Origin: Deinococcus aestuarii
GTDB taxonomy: Bacteria > Deinococcota > Deinococci > Deinococcales > Deinococcaceae
Length of the DNA stretch: 64,000 bases
Direction: 5' to 3'
Assembly: GCF_018863415.1 (NCBI RefSeq)
Contig: NZ_JAHKSN010000025.1
Coordinates: 15,278-79,277 of the forward strand
Part shown: positions 17,907 through 28,111 of the stretch, piece after piece
Layout: each line of letters opens with the position of its first letter
Position numbering within the stretch: position 1 is the first letter of the stretch
Notes under the pieces: model-generated
Seen by the model: only the letters and a program-made list of their open reading frames with translations
Databases searched by the model: none
Told to the model about the DNA's origin: nothing
Translations under genes and position numbers: made by a program

Positions 17907-18668
17907 TCACAGCGTCAGAATCTCGTGCCCTTTCTGCGTCACCACGACCGTGTGCTCGAACTGAGCGCTGGGCAACTTGTCGGCGGTGATGACCGTCCAG
18001 CCGTCGGGGAGCAGGCGGGTGTCGGGCGTGCCGAGGTTGATCATGGGCTCGACGGTGAAGACCATGCCGGGCTGGAGCTTGAGGCCGGTGTACCTCGCCC
18101 CCCAGTGGTAGATGGTGGGTTCCTCGTGCAGCCGCCTGCCGATGCCGTGTCCGGTGTACTCCTTGACCACCCCGTAGCCGCGCGACTCGGCCAGCGTTTG
18201 GATCGCGTGGCCGATGTCACCCGTGCGGTTGCCGGGCCGGACGACCTCCAGCGCCGCCGAGAGGCACTGGCGGGTGGTCTCGACCAGCCCCTGCACCTCG
18301 GGCGAGACCTTGCCCACCGTGTACGTGTAGCAGGCGTCACCGTACACGCCGCCGAGCAGGACGCCGATGTCCACGCCGATGATGTCGCCTTCCCTGAGTT
18401 CCCGGCTGCCGGGGATGCCATGGCAGATGACCTCGTTGACGGAGGCGCAGATCGTGGCGGGAAAGGGGTTGGTGCGCGGGCCATAGCCCAGGTAGGCGGG
18501 GACGGCACCGGCCTGGCGGATATGTTCTTCGGCGATACGGTCGAGTTCGGCGAGGGTGACGCCGGGCTTGACGAAGGGGTCGAGGAGGCGGAAGGTCTCG
18601 GCCACGAGCGCCCCCGCGCGGCGCATGGCTTCGATCTCGCGGGCGGACTTGAGGGCGACGCGGCTCAT
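17907..18668 (-). CDS. map: Methionine aminopeptidase, type I
   Basis: The 253-residue enzyme removes initiator methionine. The five metal ligands are visible: two Asp in [18 protein letters not shown], His in [12 protein letters not shown], Glu in FTVEPMI and Glu in QFEHTVVV. The length fits type Ia without an N-terminal zinc extension. ATG 18668 is chosen ([15 protein letters not shown]); TAGCCT (18682-18677) lies 8 bases upstream. The gene is divergent from an MFS exporter and 52 bases upstream of the broken exonuclease. Confidence 0.96.
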   Translation of the reverse strand: MSRVALKSAREIEAMRRAGALVAETFRLLDPFVKPGVTLAELDRIAEEHIRQAGAVPAYLGYGPRTNPFPATICASVNEVICHGIPGSRELREGDIIGVDIGVLLGGVYGDACYTYTVGKVSPEVQGLVETTRQCLSAALEVVRPGNRTGDIGHAIQTLAESRGYGVVKEYTGHGIGRRLHEEPTIYHWGARYTGLKLQPGMVFTVEPMINLGTPDTRLLPDGWTVITADKLPSAQFEHTVVVTQKGHEILTL

Positions 18669-18819
18669 GAGGAAAAAGGCTAGCACGGGGCCCGCGGGCG
18701 AAAGGGGAGCCCTTCCACGGGCCGCCCCGTCCCTGCCAGGCGAACGGCAGGCCCTTCCCGACCGGCAGCTTAAGACCGCCGACACGGGAGCCCCCGGGCC
18801 GCACGTTAGCCTGCCTGCC

Positions 18820-20235
18820 ATGACGGCTCCGACTCCCCCGGTCCTTTCTCCAGCCCAGCGGCGGGCGCGGCAGCTCGCCACGACCGGCCTCGTCCTCGGC
18901 GTCTTCCTCGCCGCGCTGGAGGCGAGCGTGGTCGCGGCGGCGATGCCCAGCGTGATCGCCGACCTCGGCGGGCAGCGGATGTACGCCCTGCCCTTCGCGG
19001 TCTACCTCCTGACGAGCACGGTGAGCAGCCCGCTGTGGGGCCGCGCGTCGGACGTGGTGGGGAGGCGGCGGCTGTACCTCGCGGGCGTGGTGATCTTCCT
19101 GCTCGGAAGCGCCCTGTGCGGCCTCGCGCAGAACATGGAGTGGCTGGTGGCGGCGCGGGCGCTTCAGGGACTCGGGGCGGGGGCGGTGCTGCCCCTCACC
19201 CTAACCATCATCGGGGAGACGTACTCGCTCGCCGAGCGCGGGCGGGTGCAGGCCTTCATCAGCGGCGTATGGGGCGTCTCGGGGCTCGTCGGGCCGCTGC
19301 TCGGCGGGTGGCTGACCGACACGCTCTCGTGGCGCTGGACCTTCTACGCCTCGCTGCCCTTCGGGGTCGCGGCCCTCCTGATCGCGTGGCGGCATCTGCG
19401 CGAGACGGCCACGCCGCGCCCCGCCCGGCTCGACTGGACGGGAGCGGCGCTCTTCACGCTGGGGAGCGGGCTGCTCGTCTGGGGCCTGGAGGGGCGGCTG
19501 TGGGCGATGGTCGGGCTGGGCCTGCTGATCCTGGTCGCCGCCGTGGGGCTGGAGCGGCGTCACCCCGATCCCCTCCTGCCGATGCGGTCGCTGCGGGAGC
19601 GGGTGCCGCGGGTGGCCTTCGCGGGCAACGCGCTCGGGGGTGGGGCCTACTTCGGCGTCATCGCCTACCTGCCGCTGTACGCGCAGGGGGTCGGTGGGGG
19701 CGGGGCGACCGGGGCGGGGGCGATCCTCACGCCCATGCTCGTCGGGTGGACCCTGAGCGCGATGCTCAGCGCGCGGCTGCTCACGCGCGTGCCCCTCGCC
19801 CGGCTCTCGCAACTGGGCTTCGCGGTATTGACGGTGATGTTCGCGGCGCTGACCTTCGCGGTCCACTCGCCGCTGTGGGTCACGTCCGCGCTGGGCTTCG
19901 TGGTCGGGGTGGGGATGGGCTTCGCGATGCTCAGCCTGCTCCTCTCCGCGCAGGAACGGGCCACCCGGGGCGAACTGGGCGCCGTGACGAGCGGGGTGCT
20001 CTTCGCCCGGCAGATGGGCGGCGCGCTGGGCGTGGCGGTGATGGCCCTGCTGATCGGCCCCGCCGCGATCAAGTCCGGGGGTGTGGCGCTCGCCGAGGGG
20101 CTGGGGCGGGCGTACCTCCTCGCGCTGGGGCTGGTCGCCGTCGGACTCGTGCTGAGCCTGACGCTGCCCAGGACCGGGGTCCGGAAGGCGGGCGAGGGCG
20201 CGCCTCAGCCGCAGCCGGAGGTGTCGTCGGACTGA
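18820..20235 (+). CDS. MFS drug/metabolite exporter, DHA2-like
   Basis: The 471-residue protein has 13-14 hydrophobic segments. It has the MFS loop motif [18 protein letters not shown] between helices 2 and 3, and a motif-C-like [19 protein letters not shown] typical of drug:proton antiporters. The size suits the EmrB/QacA group. A TAGCCT element lies 7 bases before ATG 18820. It converges on the NAD(P)-binding gene with 7 bases between stops. Confidence 0.9.
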   Translation: MTAPTPPVLSPAQRRARQLATTGLVLGVFLAALEASVVAAAMPSVIADLGGQRMYALPFAVYLLTSTVSSPLWGRASDVVGRRRLYLAGVVIFLLGSALCGLAQNMEWLVAARALQGLGAGAVLPLTLTIIGETYSLAERGRVQAFISGVWGVSGLVGPLLGGWLTDTLSWRWTFYASLPFGVAALLIAWRHLRETATPRPARLDWTGAALFTLGSGLLVWGLEGRLWAMVGLGLLILVAAVGLERRHPDPLLPMRSLRERVPRVAFAGNALGGGAYFGVIAYLPLYAQGVGGGGATGAGAILTPMLVGWTLSAMLSARLLTRVPLARLSQLGFAVLTVMFAALTFAVHSPLWVTSALGFVVGVGMGFAMLSLLLSAQERATRGELGAVTSGVLFARQMGGALGVAVMALLIGPAAIKSGGVALAEGLGRAYLLALGLVAVGLVLSLTLPRTGVRKAGEGAPQPQPEVSSD

Positions 20236-20242
20236 GGAAGGA

Positions 20243-20848
<606 letters not shown>

Positions 20849-20884
20849 GGGTGGACCTCCAAGAGAGACGTGTAGACGAAGGGC

Positions 20885-20900
20885 TTACAGGTTGGGGACG
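20885..20900 (-). promoter_or_regulatory. Putative Rrf2 operator ahead of the SDR gene
   Basis: The 16 bases TTACAGGTTGGGGACG match 15 of 16 in the reverse complement of 21,362-21,377, just upstream of the Rrf2 gene. Two inverted copies flanking the regulator gene in this way suggest one operator family for autoregulation and target control. Confidence 0.5.
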
Positions 20901-20912
20901 AGAGAACGACGC

Positions 20913-21391
<479 letters not shown>

Positions 21392-21432
21392 ACCATCGCG
21401 GCCGTCAAGCGCCCCCCGTTCGGACCTGGCCC

Positions 21433-23766
21433 CTACCCGTCCAGCGCCGTGAGCACCGCGTCCACGATGCGCTCGCCGTACGCCTCGATGCGCTTCTCGC
21501 CCAGGCCGGGCAGACCGCGCAGGTCCTCCACGGTGCGGGGTTGCCTCGCGGCGATGGCCTCCAGGGTCGCATTCGGGAAGATCACGAAGGCGCTGTGGCC
21601 CGTCTCGCGGCTGAGTTCGCGGCGCAGCTCGCGCAGGGTCTCGGCGACCTCGGGGTTGGGGGAGGCGGGTGGCGTGTCGCTTGTGGCTTGTGGAGTGGGG
21701 GCTAGGAGCGGAGCCGGTCGAGGTTCGGGCTGGGGACGGGCTGCCGGGCGTGTGTCGTTCGTGACGGACGGAGAGAAGAGCGCGGTGGGGCGGACCTCCC
21801 GCTCCGGGCGGGACGTTCTGGGCGAGGGGCTGACCTGAAGGCTCCCCCGCAGGACGCCGAGGACCGCCGAATTGTCCACCGTCCCCCGCTCGGCGCCCGT
21901 CTGCTGGCGGCTGACCGCTGAGGGCTGACGGCCCCCCGACTGCCCCCGCACCACCTCCAACACCTCCGCCCCGTAGGCTTCCAGCTTACGGGCACCGACA
22001 CCGCTCACGCTGCCCAGGGTATTCAGGCTGCCCGGGCGCAGTTCGGCGATGGTCTTCAGGGTCGAGTCGGCGAAGATGACGTAGGGGGGCACGCCCTGCT
22101 CGCGCGCCCTGGTGAGCCGCCACTCGCGCAGGGCCTCGAAGAGGGGGCGGTCCTGGGCGTCTACCGGGGCGCCTCCCTTGCGGGCGGAGCGGTCGCGTTC
22201 GCGCCGGGCGGGCTTGGGAACCAGCGTCTCCTCGCGGAGCTGGAGAGTCGCCTCACCCCTCAAAAGTGCCCGGGACTTCGGCGTCGTACTCAACCCGTGG
22301 TGCTCGCCCGCCGTGAGGTAGCCGAGGCTGACGAGCTGCCGCAACAGGCCGCGCCACGTCTTCTCGTCGTGTTCGCGCCCCACGCCGAAGGTGGGCAGGG
22401 TGTGGTGGCCCATCGCGCGGACCTTCTCGGTGTCGCGGCCCAGCAGCACGTCCGTCAAATGCGCCGAGCCGAAGCGGTTCCCGGTCCGCACCGCCGCCGA
22501 GAGGGCCATCTGCGCCTCGCGGGTGGCGTCGCGCACGCGGGGCGGGTTGAGGCACACGTCGCAGTTGCCGCACGGGGCCTCCAGCGTCTCCCCGAAGTAC
22601 GACAGGAGCACCTGGCGGCGGCAGGTCGCGGCCTCGCAATAGGTCAGCAGGGCGTCGAGCTTGGCGGCCTCCACCCGCTTGACCTCGGGCGGCGCGAGGC
22701 TCTGATCGAGCATCCGCCTGACGTTCACCACGTCGGTCAGGCCGTAGACCATCCAGGCGGTGCTCGGCAGCCCGTCGCGCCCGGCGCGGCCCGTCTCCTG
22801 GTAGTAGCCCTCCATGCTCTTGGGCAGGTCGAGGTGGGCCACGAAGCGCACGTTCGGCTTGTCGATCCCCATGCCGAAGGCGACGGTGGCGACCACGATC
22901 AGCCCCTCCTCGTTCAGGAAGCGGTCTTGCGCGAGGTTGCGCTCCCGCGGGGAAAGGCCCGCGTGGTAAGGCAGCGCGTCAATGCCCTGCGCCTGGAGCC
23001 ACTTCGCCGTCTCCTCCACCGACTTGCGCGAGAGGCAGTACACGATGCCCGCGTCGCCCTCGTGCTCGGCGCGGATGAAGTCGAGGAGCTGTGTCTTGGG
23101 GCCTTCCTTGTTCGCCACCCGGTACTGGATGTTGGGGCGGTCGAAGGAGGAGACGAACTGGGGAGCGCCCTCCAGGCCGAGCACCCGCAGGATGTCGGCC
23201 CGGGTCCGCTCGTCGGCGGTGGCGGTGAGGGCCACCCGGGGAAGATGGGGAAACCGCTGCGGCAGCACGCCCAGTTGCCCGTACTCGGGCCGGAAGTCGT
23301 GCCCCCACTGGGAGACGCAGTGCGCCTCGTCGATGGCGAACAGCGCCACGGGCGAGCGGGCGAGCAGGTCGAGGGTGCGGTCGAGCAGCAGCCGCTCGGG
23401 CGCCACGTACAGCAGGTCGAGGTCCCCGGCGACCAGCGCCGCCTCCACCTCCCGCACCCCCTCCGCCTGAAGGGTGGAGTTCAGGAAGGCCGCCCGCACC
23501 CCGACCTGCCGCAGCGCGTCCACCTGATCTTTCATCAGCGCGATCAGGGGAGAGACGACCAGACCGACGCCGGGCCGCAGCAGCGAGGGCACCTGGTAGC
23601 ACAGGCTCTTGCCGCCGCCCGTGGGCATCAGGACCAGAGCGTTGCCCCCCTCCGTCACCGTCCGCACGATGTCGGCCTGCACGCCCCGGAAGGCGTCGTA
23701 GCCCCAGACGCTTTTCAGAATCTGGAGGGCGCGCTGGTCGGTGGAGGGGGCGGGGGCGGCGGTCAT
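21433..23766 (-). CDS. recQ: ATP-dependent DNA helicase RecQ with two HRDC domains
   Basis: The start ATG 23766 ([14 protein letters not shown]) is backed by TATCCT (23779-23774) 7 bases upstream and gives 777 residues. Helicase motifs are Walker [12 protein letters not shown] and DEAH in [13 protein letters not shown]. The RecQ-Ct zinc cysteines are in CEAATCRRQ and PCGNCDVC. Two HRDC domains follow at about 535-605 and 702-774. D. radiodurans RecQ is known for three HRDC domains. The linker (about 610-700) is low-complexity, and two stretches of it are encoded by dispersed repeats (21,670-21,695 and about 21,899-21,930). It acts in recombination and fork repair. Confidence 0.96.
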   Translation of the reverse strand: MTAAPAPSTDQRALQILKSVWGYDAFRGVQADIVRTVTEGGNALVLMPTGGGKSLCYQVPSLLRPGVGLVVSPLIALMKDQVDALRQVGVRAAFLNSTLQAEGVREVEAALVAGDLDLLYVAPERLLLDRTLDLLARSPVALFAIDEAHCVSQWGHDFRPEYGQLGVLPQRFPHLPRVALTATADERTRADILRVLGLEGAPQFVSSFDRPNIQYRVANKEGPKTQLLDFIRAEHEGDAGIVYCLSRKSVEETAKWLQAQGIDALPYHAGLSPRERNLAQDRFLNEEGLIVVATVAFGMGIDKPNVRFVAHLDLPKSMEGYYQETGRAGRDGLPSTAWMVYGLTDVVNVRRMLDQSLAPPEVKRVEAAKLDALLTYCEAATCRRQVLLSYFGETLEAPCGNCDVCLNPPRVRDATREAQMALSAAVRTGNRFGSAHLTDVLLGRDTEKVRAMGHHTLPTFGVGREHDEKTWRGLLRQLVSLGYLTAGEHHGLSTTPKSRALLRGEATLQLREETLVPKPARRERDRSARKGGAPVDAQDRPLFEALREWRLTRAREQGVPPYVIFADSTLKTIAELRPGSLNTLGSVSGVGARKLEAYGAEVLEVVRGQSGGRQPSAVSRQQTGAERGTVDNSAVLGVLRGSLQVSPSPRTSRPEREVRPTALFSPSVTNDTRPAARPQPEPRPAPLLAPTPQATSDTPPASPNPEVAETLRELRRELSRETGHSAFVIFPNATLEAIAARQPRTVEDLRGLPGLGEKRIEAYGERIVDAVLTALDG
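21670..21695. repeat. Dispersed 26-base repeat, copy 2, inside recQ
   Basis: This is an exact match to 13,463-13,488. It is read in frame as part of the linker between the two HRDC domains of RecQ (around residues 691-699), where it encodes part of a Pro/Thr-rich stretch. Confidence 0.7.
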
Positions 23767-23845
23767 CGGGAGCAGGATAGCGCGGTTACGCTGGCGGCGT
23801 AATCGGTGGACTCCCACCCCCAGAGGGTGGGCCCCGGACGGTGGG

Positions 23846-24538
23846 TCAGCGCCCGGGCAGCTTGGCGACGAGTTCGCCGGACGAGAGCCAGGTCGTCGCC
23901 GCGTCGGTGGTGAGGGCCATGCGGCCGCTCGCGCTGACGCCGCCGAGGCCGTAGCTCGCGTTCACGACGATACCGACGACGTTCCAGCCCGCCCGCGCCG
24001 AAACGTCCACCGTGACGGGGGCGGACGCCGCGCCGATCAGGGCGCCACAGTTCAGGGTGCCGGTGAGGCGGGTGGCCCGGTCGGCGTAGAGCCACGCGCG
24101 GGCGAGCAGGGTCGCCTTGGGGGGCACGTAGGCGACGCTGAGGTCGGCGGCGAGGACCTCCCGCGTCCCCGCCGTGTCCCGCGCGGTCAGGGTGCCGAAG
24201 GCGTAGCCCCGCGCCGAAGGGTCGCCGCTCGTGACCGTGCCGGTGCAGCCCACCTCGGAGATCGCCGCCGGGACGCTCCGGGTCAGGCCCTCCAGCGCCG
24301 GGGCGGCCGGCAGCGTCAGGGTAAAGGTGCCCTCGGCCGCCACGTCCGCCTGGGCGAGCGCGGCGCCCGAGGGGCCGGGGAGGGTCACCGTGCCGGGGCC
24401 GGTCCAGGTGCTCACGGTGCCCCGGATCGTCGTGGCGGGGGGCTGGTCGTCGGGGGCGGCGGGCAGGCCGGCCGACCCGCAGGCGGTGAGGGCGAGGGCG
24501 GCGCTGGCGAGCAGGGCATGGCGCGGCTGGAGGGTCAT
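23846..24538 (-). CDS. Hypothetical lipoprotein, 230 residues
   Basis: The signal peptide ends ALALTAC with Cys20 as a lipobox cysteine. The mature part is Ala/Thr/Val-rich and beta-like, with repeated TVTLPGPSG / TFTLTLP patterns and two further cysteines ([12 protein letters not shown]) that could form a disulfide. No family is recognised. It probably sits on the outer face of the membrane. Confidence 0.75.
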   Translation of the reverse strand: MTLQPRHALLASAALALTACGSAGLPAAPDDQPPATTIRGTVSTWTGPGTVTLPGPSGAALAQADVAAEGTFTLTLPAAPALEGLTRSVPAAISEVGCTGTVTSGDPSARGYAFGTLTARDTAGTREVLAADLSVAYVPPKATLLARAWLYADRATRLTGTLNCGALIGAASAPVTVDVSARAGWNVVGIVVNASYGLGGVSASGRMALTTDAATTWLSSGELVAKLPGR

Positions 24539-24608
24539 AGGTCCCTCAGTCTAGGAAGGCGGGGGGGGGCGCGTCTGCACGGGAGTTCCCAAAGGTTCCG
24601 GTGCCCGC

Positions 24609-25616
24609 TCAGCCCCGCACGTCCACGACCGTGCGCCCGCGCACCCGGCCCGCCAGAATCTCCTCCGCGAGGGCGGGCACGTCGCCCAGGGGCCGCACCT
24701 GGGTCACCTCCGCGAGCCGCTCGGCGGGCAGGTCGCGGGCGAGGCGGGTCCAGGCGGCCCGGCGGCGCTCCTGCGGGCAGTTCACCGAGTCGATGCCGAG
24801 GAGGTTCACCCCGCGCAGGATGAAGGGGAAGACGGTGGTCGGCAGCGAACTCCCCCCCGCCAGCCCGCACGCCGCGACCGAGCCGTGCGCCCGGGTGCTG
24901 GCGATCGCGCCCGCCAGCGTGTCCCCGCCCACGCTGTCCACCACGCCCGCCCAGCGTTCCTTTTCGAGGGGACGCTTCGGGGCGGGCAATTCGTCGCGGC
25001 CGATCACGTTCGCCGCGCCAAGGGAGCGCAGGTAGGCTTCCTCCTCGCGCCGCCCGGTGCTCGCCGTGACCGTGTGGCCCGCCGCCGCGAGGAGGGCGAC
25101 CGCCGTGCTGCCGACGCCCCCCGCCGCGCCGGTCACGAGGACCTCACCGCCCCCCGCCGTGACCCCGTGTTCCTCCAGGCTCAACACCGCCAGCATCGCC
25201 GTGAAGCCCGCCGTGCCGACGCTCATGGCCCACCCGGGGGTGGTGCCGTCGGGGAGGGGGACGAGCCATTCCGAGCGGACCCGCGCGTACTCGGCATAGC
25301 CGCCGTCCTGCCGCTCGCCGATACCCCGGCCCGTCAGGACCACCGCGTCGCCGGGCCGGTAGGCGCCCGTCTCGTCGCTCACCACCGTCCCGGCGAGGTC
25401 GATGCCGGGGGTCATCGGGTAGGTCTTCAGGACGCCGGGTCTGCCCGCGACGGCGAGGCCGTCTTTGTAGTTGAGGCTGGAGTGCGTGACCCGCACCACC
25501 GTGTCCCCGGCGGGGAGGTCGGCGGGCGTGAGCGTCTGGAACTCGGCGCGGAAGCCCGCGTCGTCCCTCACGGCGCGCAGGGCACGGAACGTCTCGGGCA
25601 GGGTGGGCTGGGTCAT
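24609..25616 (-). CDS. MDR-family quinone oxidoreductase, acrylyl-CoA reductase AcuI/YhdH-like
   Basis: The 335-residue protein has the YhdH/AcuI signature. It has VTHSSLNYKDGLAVAGRPGVL near the N-terminus, PGIDLAGTV, the GGGEVLVTGAAGGVGS NADPH site near residue 150, and a C-terminal VNLLGIDSVNCP block. The family reduces acryloyl-CoA with NADPH. ATG 25616 (MTQPTLPETF) is chosen over a much longer low-complexity extension. The neighbours are unrelated. Confidence 0.9.
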   Translation of the reverse strand: MTQPTLPETFRALRAVRDDAGFRAEFQTLTPADLPAGDTVVRVTHSSLNYKDGLAVAGRPGVLKTYPMTPGIDLAGTVVSDETGAYRPGDAVVLTGRGIGERQDGGYAEYARVRSEWLVPLPDGTTPGWAMSVGTAGFTAMLAVLSLEEHGVTAGGGEVLVTGAAGGVGSTAVALLAAAGHTVTASTGRREEEAYLRSLGAANVIGRDELPAPKRPLEKERWAGVVDSVGGDTLAGAIASTRAHGSVAACGLAGGSSLPTTVFPFILRGVNLLGIDSVNCPQERRRAAWTRLARDLPAERLAEVTQVRPLGDVPALAEEILAGRVRGRTVVDVRG

Positions 25617-25839
25617 GGGGGCAAACCTCCTCGGGGGTGGGGGCGGGGGGGGTGGATGCCGGACAAGCCTACCCTGCGGGGGCAAGAGGACGGCGTTACC
25701 GGGGGGGTACGGGCACCGGCCCCGGAAGGTGGGGGAAGCTCTGGCGGGGAGCGGCCCGCTGTGGAACACTGGGAGGACCCGGGAGCCCTGCCACGCGGAC
25801 GCAACCCACACGGAGGGCAGGGCCGAAGCGGAGGACACG

Positions 25840-26355
25840 ATGAACGCGCAGTCGTCTCAGGCTCCGGCGGGGGGCCGCTCGCCCCTGGAGCGCGATCTGG
25901 CCTCGCTGCCCACCGGACAGCGCAAGTTCCTGCTCCTGGTGGTCGGCGTCACCCGCGGGCTGTTCGTGGTGCTCTGGCCCCTGCTGTGGGCCGCGTGGTT
26001 CCTGCGCCGCTATGGGGCGGCCCTCCGGGGCGGGCGGTGGCCGGTCGCTTTCCCCGCCGGGCCCACGGAGGAGGACCCCGCGCCCGACTGGACGCTGCTG
26101 GAGGTGCCGGGGTGTCCGCTCTACGTCGTGGGCGCGGGGGTGGCGCTCGTCCTGGGGATCGTCTCGGCGGTCGGCATGTGCTTCTGGCCGCTGATCGCCG
26201 GGCTGTGGGTCATCCAGGCCCTGCCCGCCGCCGCCGACCGGGGGTCCGGGGCCGCCCTGCTCGTCGCGCTCGGGGGGTTGGGCGCAGCGGGGCTGGAGGC
26301 CGCCATGCTCACCATCTACCGGCGCTACGTCCGCGACGGGCTGGCCGGAAGGTAG
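25840..26355 (+). CDS. Hypothetical membrane protein, 171 residues
   Basis: The start ATG 25840 follows a GGAGG-type region. The protein has a polar head (1-29) and then a hydrophobic stretch at about 30-55. A charged loop containing PTEEDPAPDW follows, with two or three more membrane segments between 90 and 155 and a basic tail. No family is recognised. Confidence 0.65.
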   Translation: MNAQSSQAPAGGRSPLERDLASLPTGQRKFLLLVVGVTRGLFVVLWPLLWAAWFLRRYGAALRGGRWPVAFPAGPTEEDPAPDWTLLEVPGCPLYVVGAGVALVLGIVSAVGMCFWPLIAGLWVIQALPAAADRGSGAALLVALGGLGAAGLEAAMLTIYRRYVRDGLAGR

Positions 26356-26380
26356 GGCGGGCCGGGGGAGGCCGGCGCGG

Positions 26381-26827
26381 TTACAGCGCGTCCTCGAACT
26401 CGGTGACGGCGAAGGCGAGGGCGTCCGTCGTGGTGGCCTGGTAGCCCGCCCAGGCGAGCCACAGGGCGTACAGGGCGTGTTCGGCCCGCCCCAGGGCGGC
26501 CTGCACCTCGGGCGTGGGCTCGTCCCCGGCGGCGGCGAGGAGGACGGTGAGGCTCAGCTTCGCGTTCAGGTAGCGGGCCTGCTCGGCGCCCGTGCCGTCG
26601 TAGACGTAGACGACCTCCTCCCAGCTCGGGGAGAAGTCCTGCCACACCAGCCGGGTCACCGCCGGGTGGCTGCCGATGCACAGCCGCTCGGCCGGGAAGC
26701 CCTCCGGCGTCTGGAGGTCCTGCTCCTGGCAGTACCGGGCCGCCAGACCGCTGACATCACGGTCCACGGCGTCCTGAAAGCGGGCCTGGATGACGCTGCG
26801 GGCGGAGTCGCGCGAGTCCTTGGACAT
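26381..26827 (-). CDS. Hypothetical protein, 148 residues
   Basis: No family is recognised. The start is set at MSKDSRDSARS (ATG 26827), because a perfect TATAAT stands 9 bases upstream. The protein has a helical N-terminus, a central VVYVYDGTGAEQARYLNAKLSL stretch and an acidic C-terminus with LWLAWAGYQATTTDALAF. It is cytoplasmic. The promoter suggests high or regulated expression. Confidence 0.65.
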   Translation of the reverse strand: MSKDSRDSARSVIQARFQDAVDRDVSGLAARYCQEQDLQTPEGFPAERLCIGSHPAVTRLVWQDFSPSWEEVVYVYDGTGAEQARYLNAKLSLTVLLAAAGDEPTPEVQAALGRAEHALYALWLAWAGYQATTTDALAFAVTEFEDAL

Positions 26828-26836
26828 AGTATGGAG

Positions 26837-26842
26837 ATTATA
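26837..26842 (-). promoter_or_regulatory. Consensus TATAAT -10 element
   Basis: On the minus strand TATAAT ends 9 bases before the ATG at 26827, in an AT-rich island unusual for this window. No good -35 hexamer is seen; CCACAT lies about 16-17 bases upstream. The spacing implies a leaderless or nearly leaderless mRNA. Confidence 0.65.
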
Positions 26843-26934
26843 TTCTGTTTTGTGCGAAATGTGGCGGGGGCGGGCGGCCCGAACTGTCCCCGGTCCCATA
26901 GGCGGGGGAGGGAGCGGGGCGCTACCCTGCGCGG

Positions 26935-28077
26935 GTGACCGGGACCCTCTCTCCCACCCTGCCGGACGTGACCGACCGGGCCGTGCGGGCCATCCGCGAG
27001 CACGCCCCGGAGTGCGAGGCCGCGCAGGACGTGACCCCGGGGGCGGCCTCGGCCCTGCGGGGAAGCGGGTATACCCGGCTGTCCTTGCCCCGGGAACGCG
27101 GCGGGCTGGGCGCGGGCCTGGAGGAATACGCGGCGGCGCAGACGCGGCTCGGGGAGGCGAACGCGGCGCTCGCGCTCGTGCTGGCGATGCACACGCACGT
27201 GGTGGGCTCGGCCTTTCAGGGGGGCACGTTGCCCGAGCCCATGCTGGCGGCCCTCGCGCGGGCGAGCCTGGAGGGCCAGCTCGTGAACGCCCTGGCGAGC
27301 GAGCCCGAACTCGGCAGCCCCTCGCGCGGGGGCCTGCCGCGCACCGCCGTCACCCCCGACGGCCCGGGCGGCTGGCTCCTCACGGGCCGCAAGACCTGGG
27401 CGACGGGGGCCCGGGCGCTGGGCCTCGCGGTCGTGAGCGCCGCCACGCCGGAGGGGACGGTCGCCCGGGTCCTCGTGCCGATGGACGCGCCCGGCGTGCG
27501 GATCGAGGCCACCTGGGAAGGCTCGCTCGCGCTGCGGGGCACCGGGAGCCACGATGTGGTGTTCGACGGGGTGCCCGTGTCCGGCGAGCACCTCGCCCCG
27601 CCCGGCCCGGCGCACCCGGCCTCCAGCGCGTGGTTCTGGACGGCCATTGCGGCGACGTACCTGGGGGTGGGCTTCGCGGCGCTGCACGCCCTGACGGACT
27701 ACGCGCGCCAGAGGGTGCCCACCGCCCTGGGCGCCCCCATCGCCACCCTGCCCCGGGTGCAGGAGAACGTGGGACGCATCGCCACCGACCTCTCGGCCGC
27801 CCGCGCCCTCCTGCTGGAGGCGGCCCGGGCCTGGGACCGTCAGCCCGGCGCGGACGCGGTGCCCGGCCTGGCCGCCGCGAAGGCGCACGCGACCAACGCC
27901 GCCGTCAGTGCGACCGACCTCGCCGTGCGGGTGGCGGGGGGCGCGGCCCTGACGCCTGCCCTGACACTGGAGCGGCTGCTGCGCGACGCCCGCGCCGGGC
28001 TGACCCACCCCCCGGCGGACGAGGTAAGCTACGCCAGCCTGGGGGCGGCGCGGCTGGGGGTGGAGGCGCGGCGCTGA
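26935..28077 (+). CDS. Acyl-CoA dehydrogenase family protein
   Basis: The 380-residue flavoprotein shows the ACAD layout: an N-terminal helical domain, a middle beta domain with LTGRKTWATGA and GTGSHDVVFDGVPV, and a C-terminal four-helix domain (VQENVGRIATDLSAARALLLEAAR). The catalytic glutamate cannot be placed with confidence, so an acyl-CoA oxidase- or monooxygenase-like activity is possible. GTG 26935 has TACCCT (26923-26928) exactly 6 bases upstream. Confidence 0.85.
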   Translation: MTGTLSPTLPDVTDRAVRAIREHAPECEAAQDVTPGAASALRGSGYTRLSLPRERGGLGAGLEEYAAAQTRLGEANAALALVLAMHTHVVGSAFQGGTLPEPMLAALARASLEGQLVNALASEPELGSPSRGGLPRTAVTPDGPGGWLLTGRKTWATGARALGLAVVSAATPEGTVARVLVPMDAPGVRIEATWEGSLALRGTGSHDVVFDGVPVSGEHLAPPGPAHPASSAWFWTAIAATYLGVGFAALHALTDYARQRVPTALGAPIATLPRVQENVGRIATDLSAARALLLEAARAWDRQPGADAVPGLAAAKAHATNAAVSATDLAVRVAGGAALTPALTLERLLRDARAGLTHPPADEVSYASLGAARLGVEARR

Positions 28078-28111
28078 GGACTCCGGCCCGCCTCCCCTCC
28101 TGAGACCCCAC

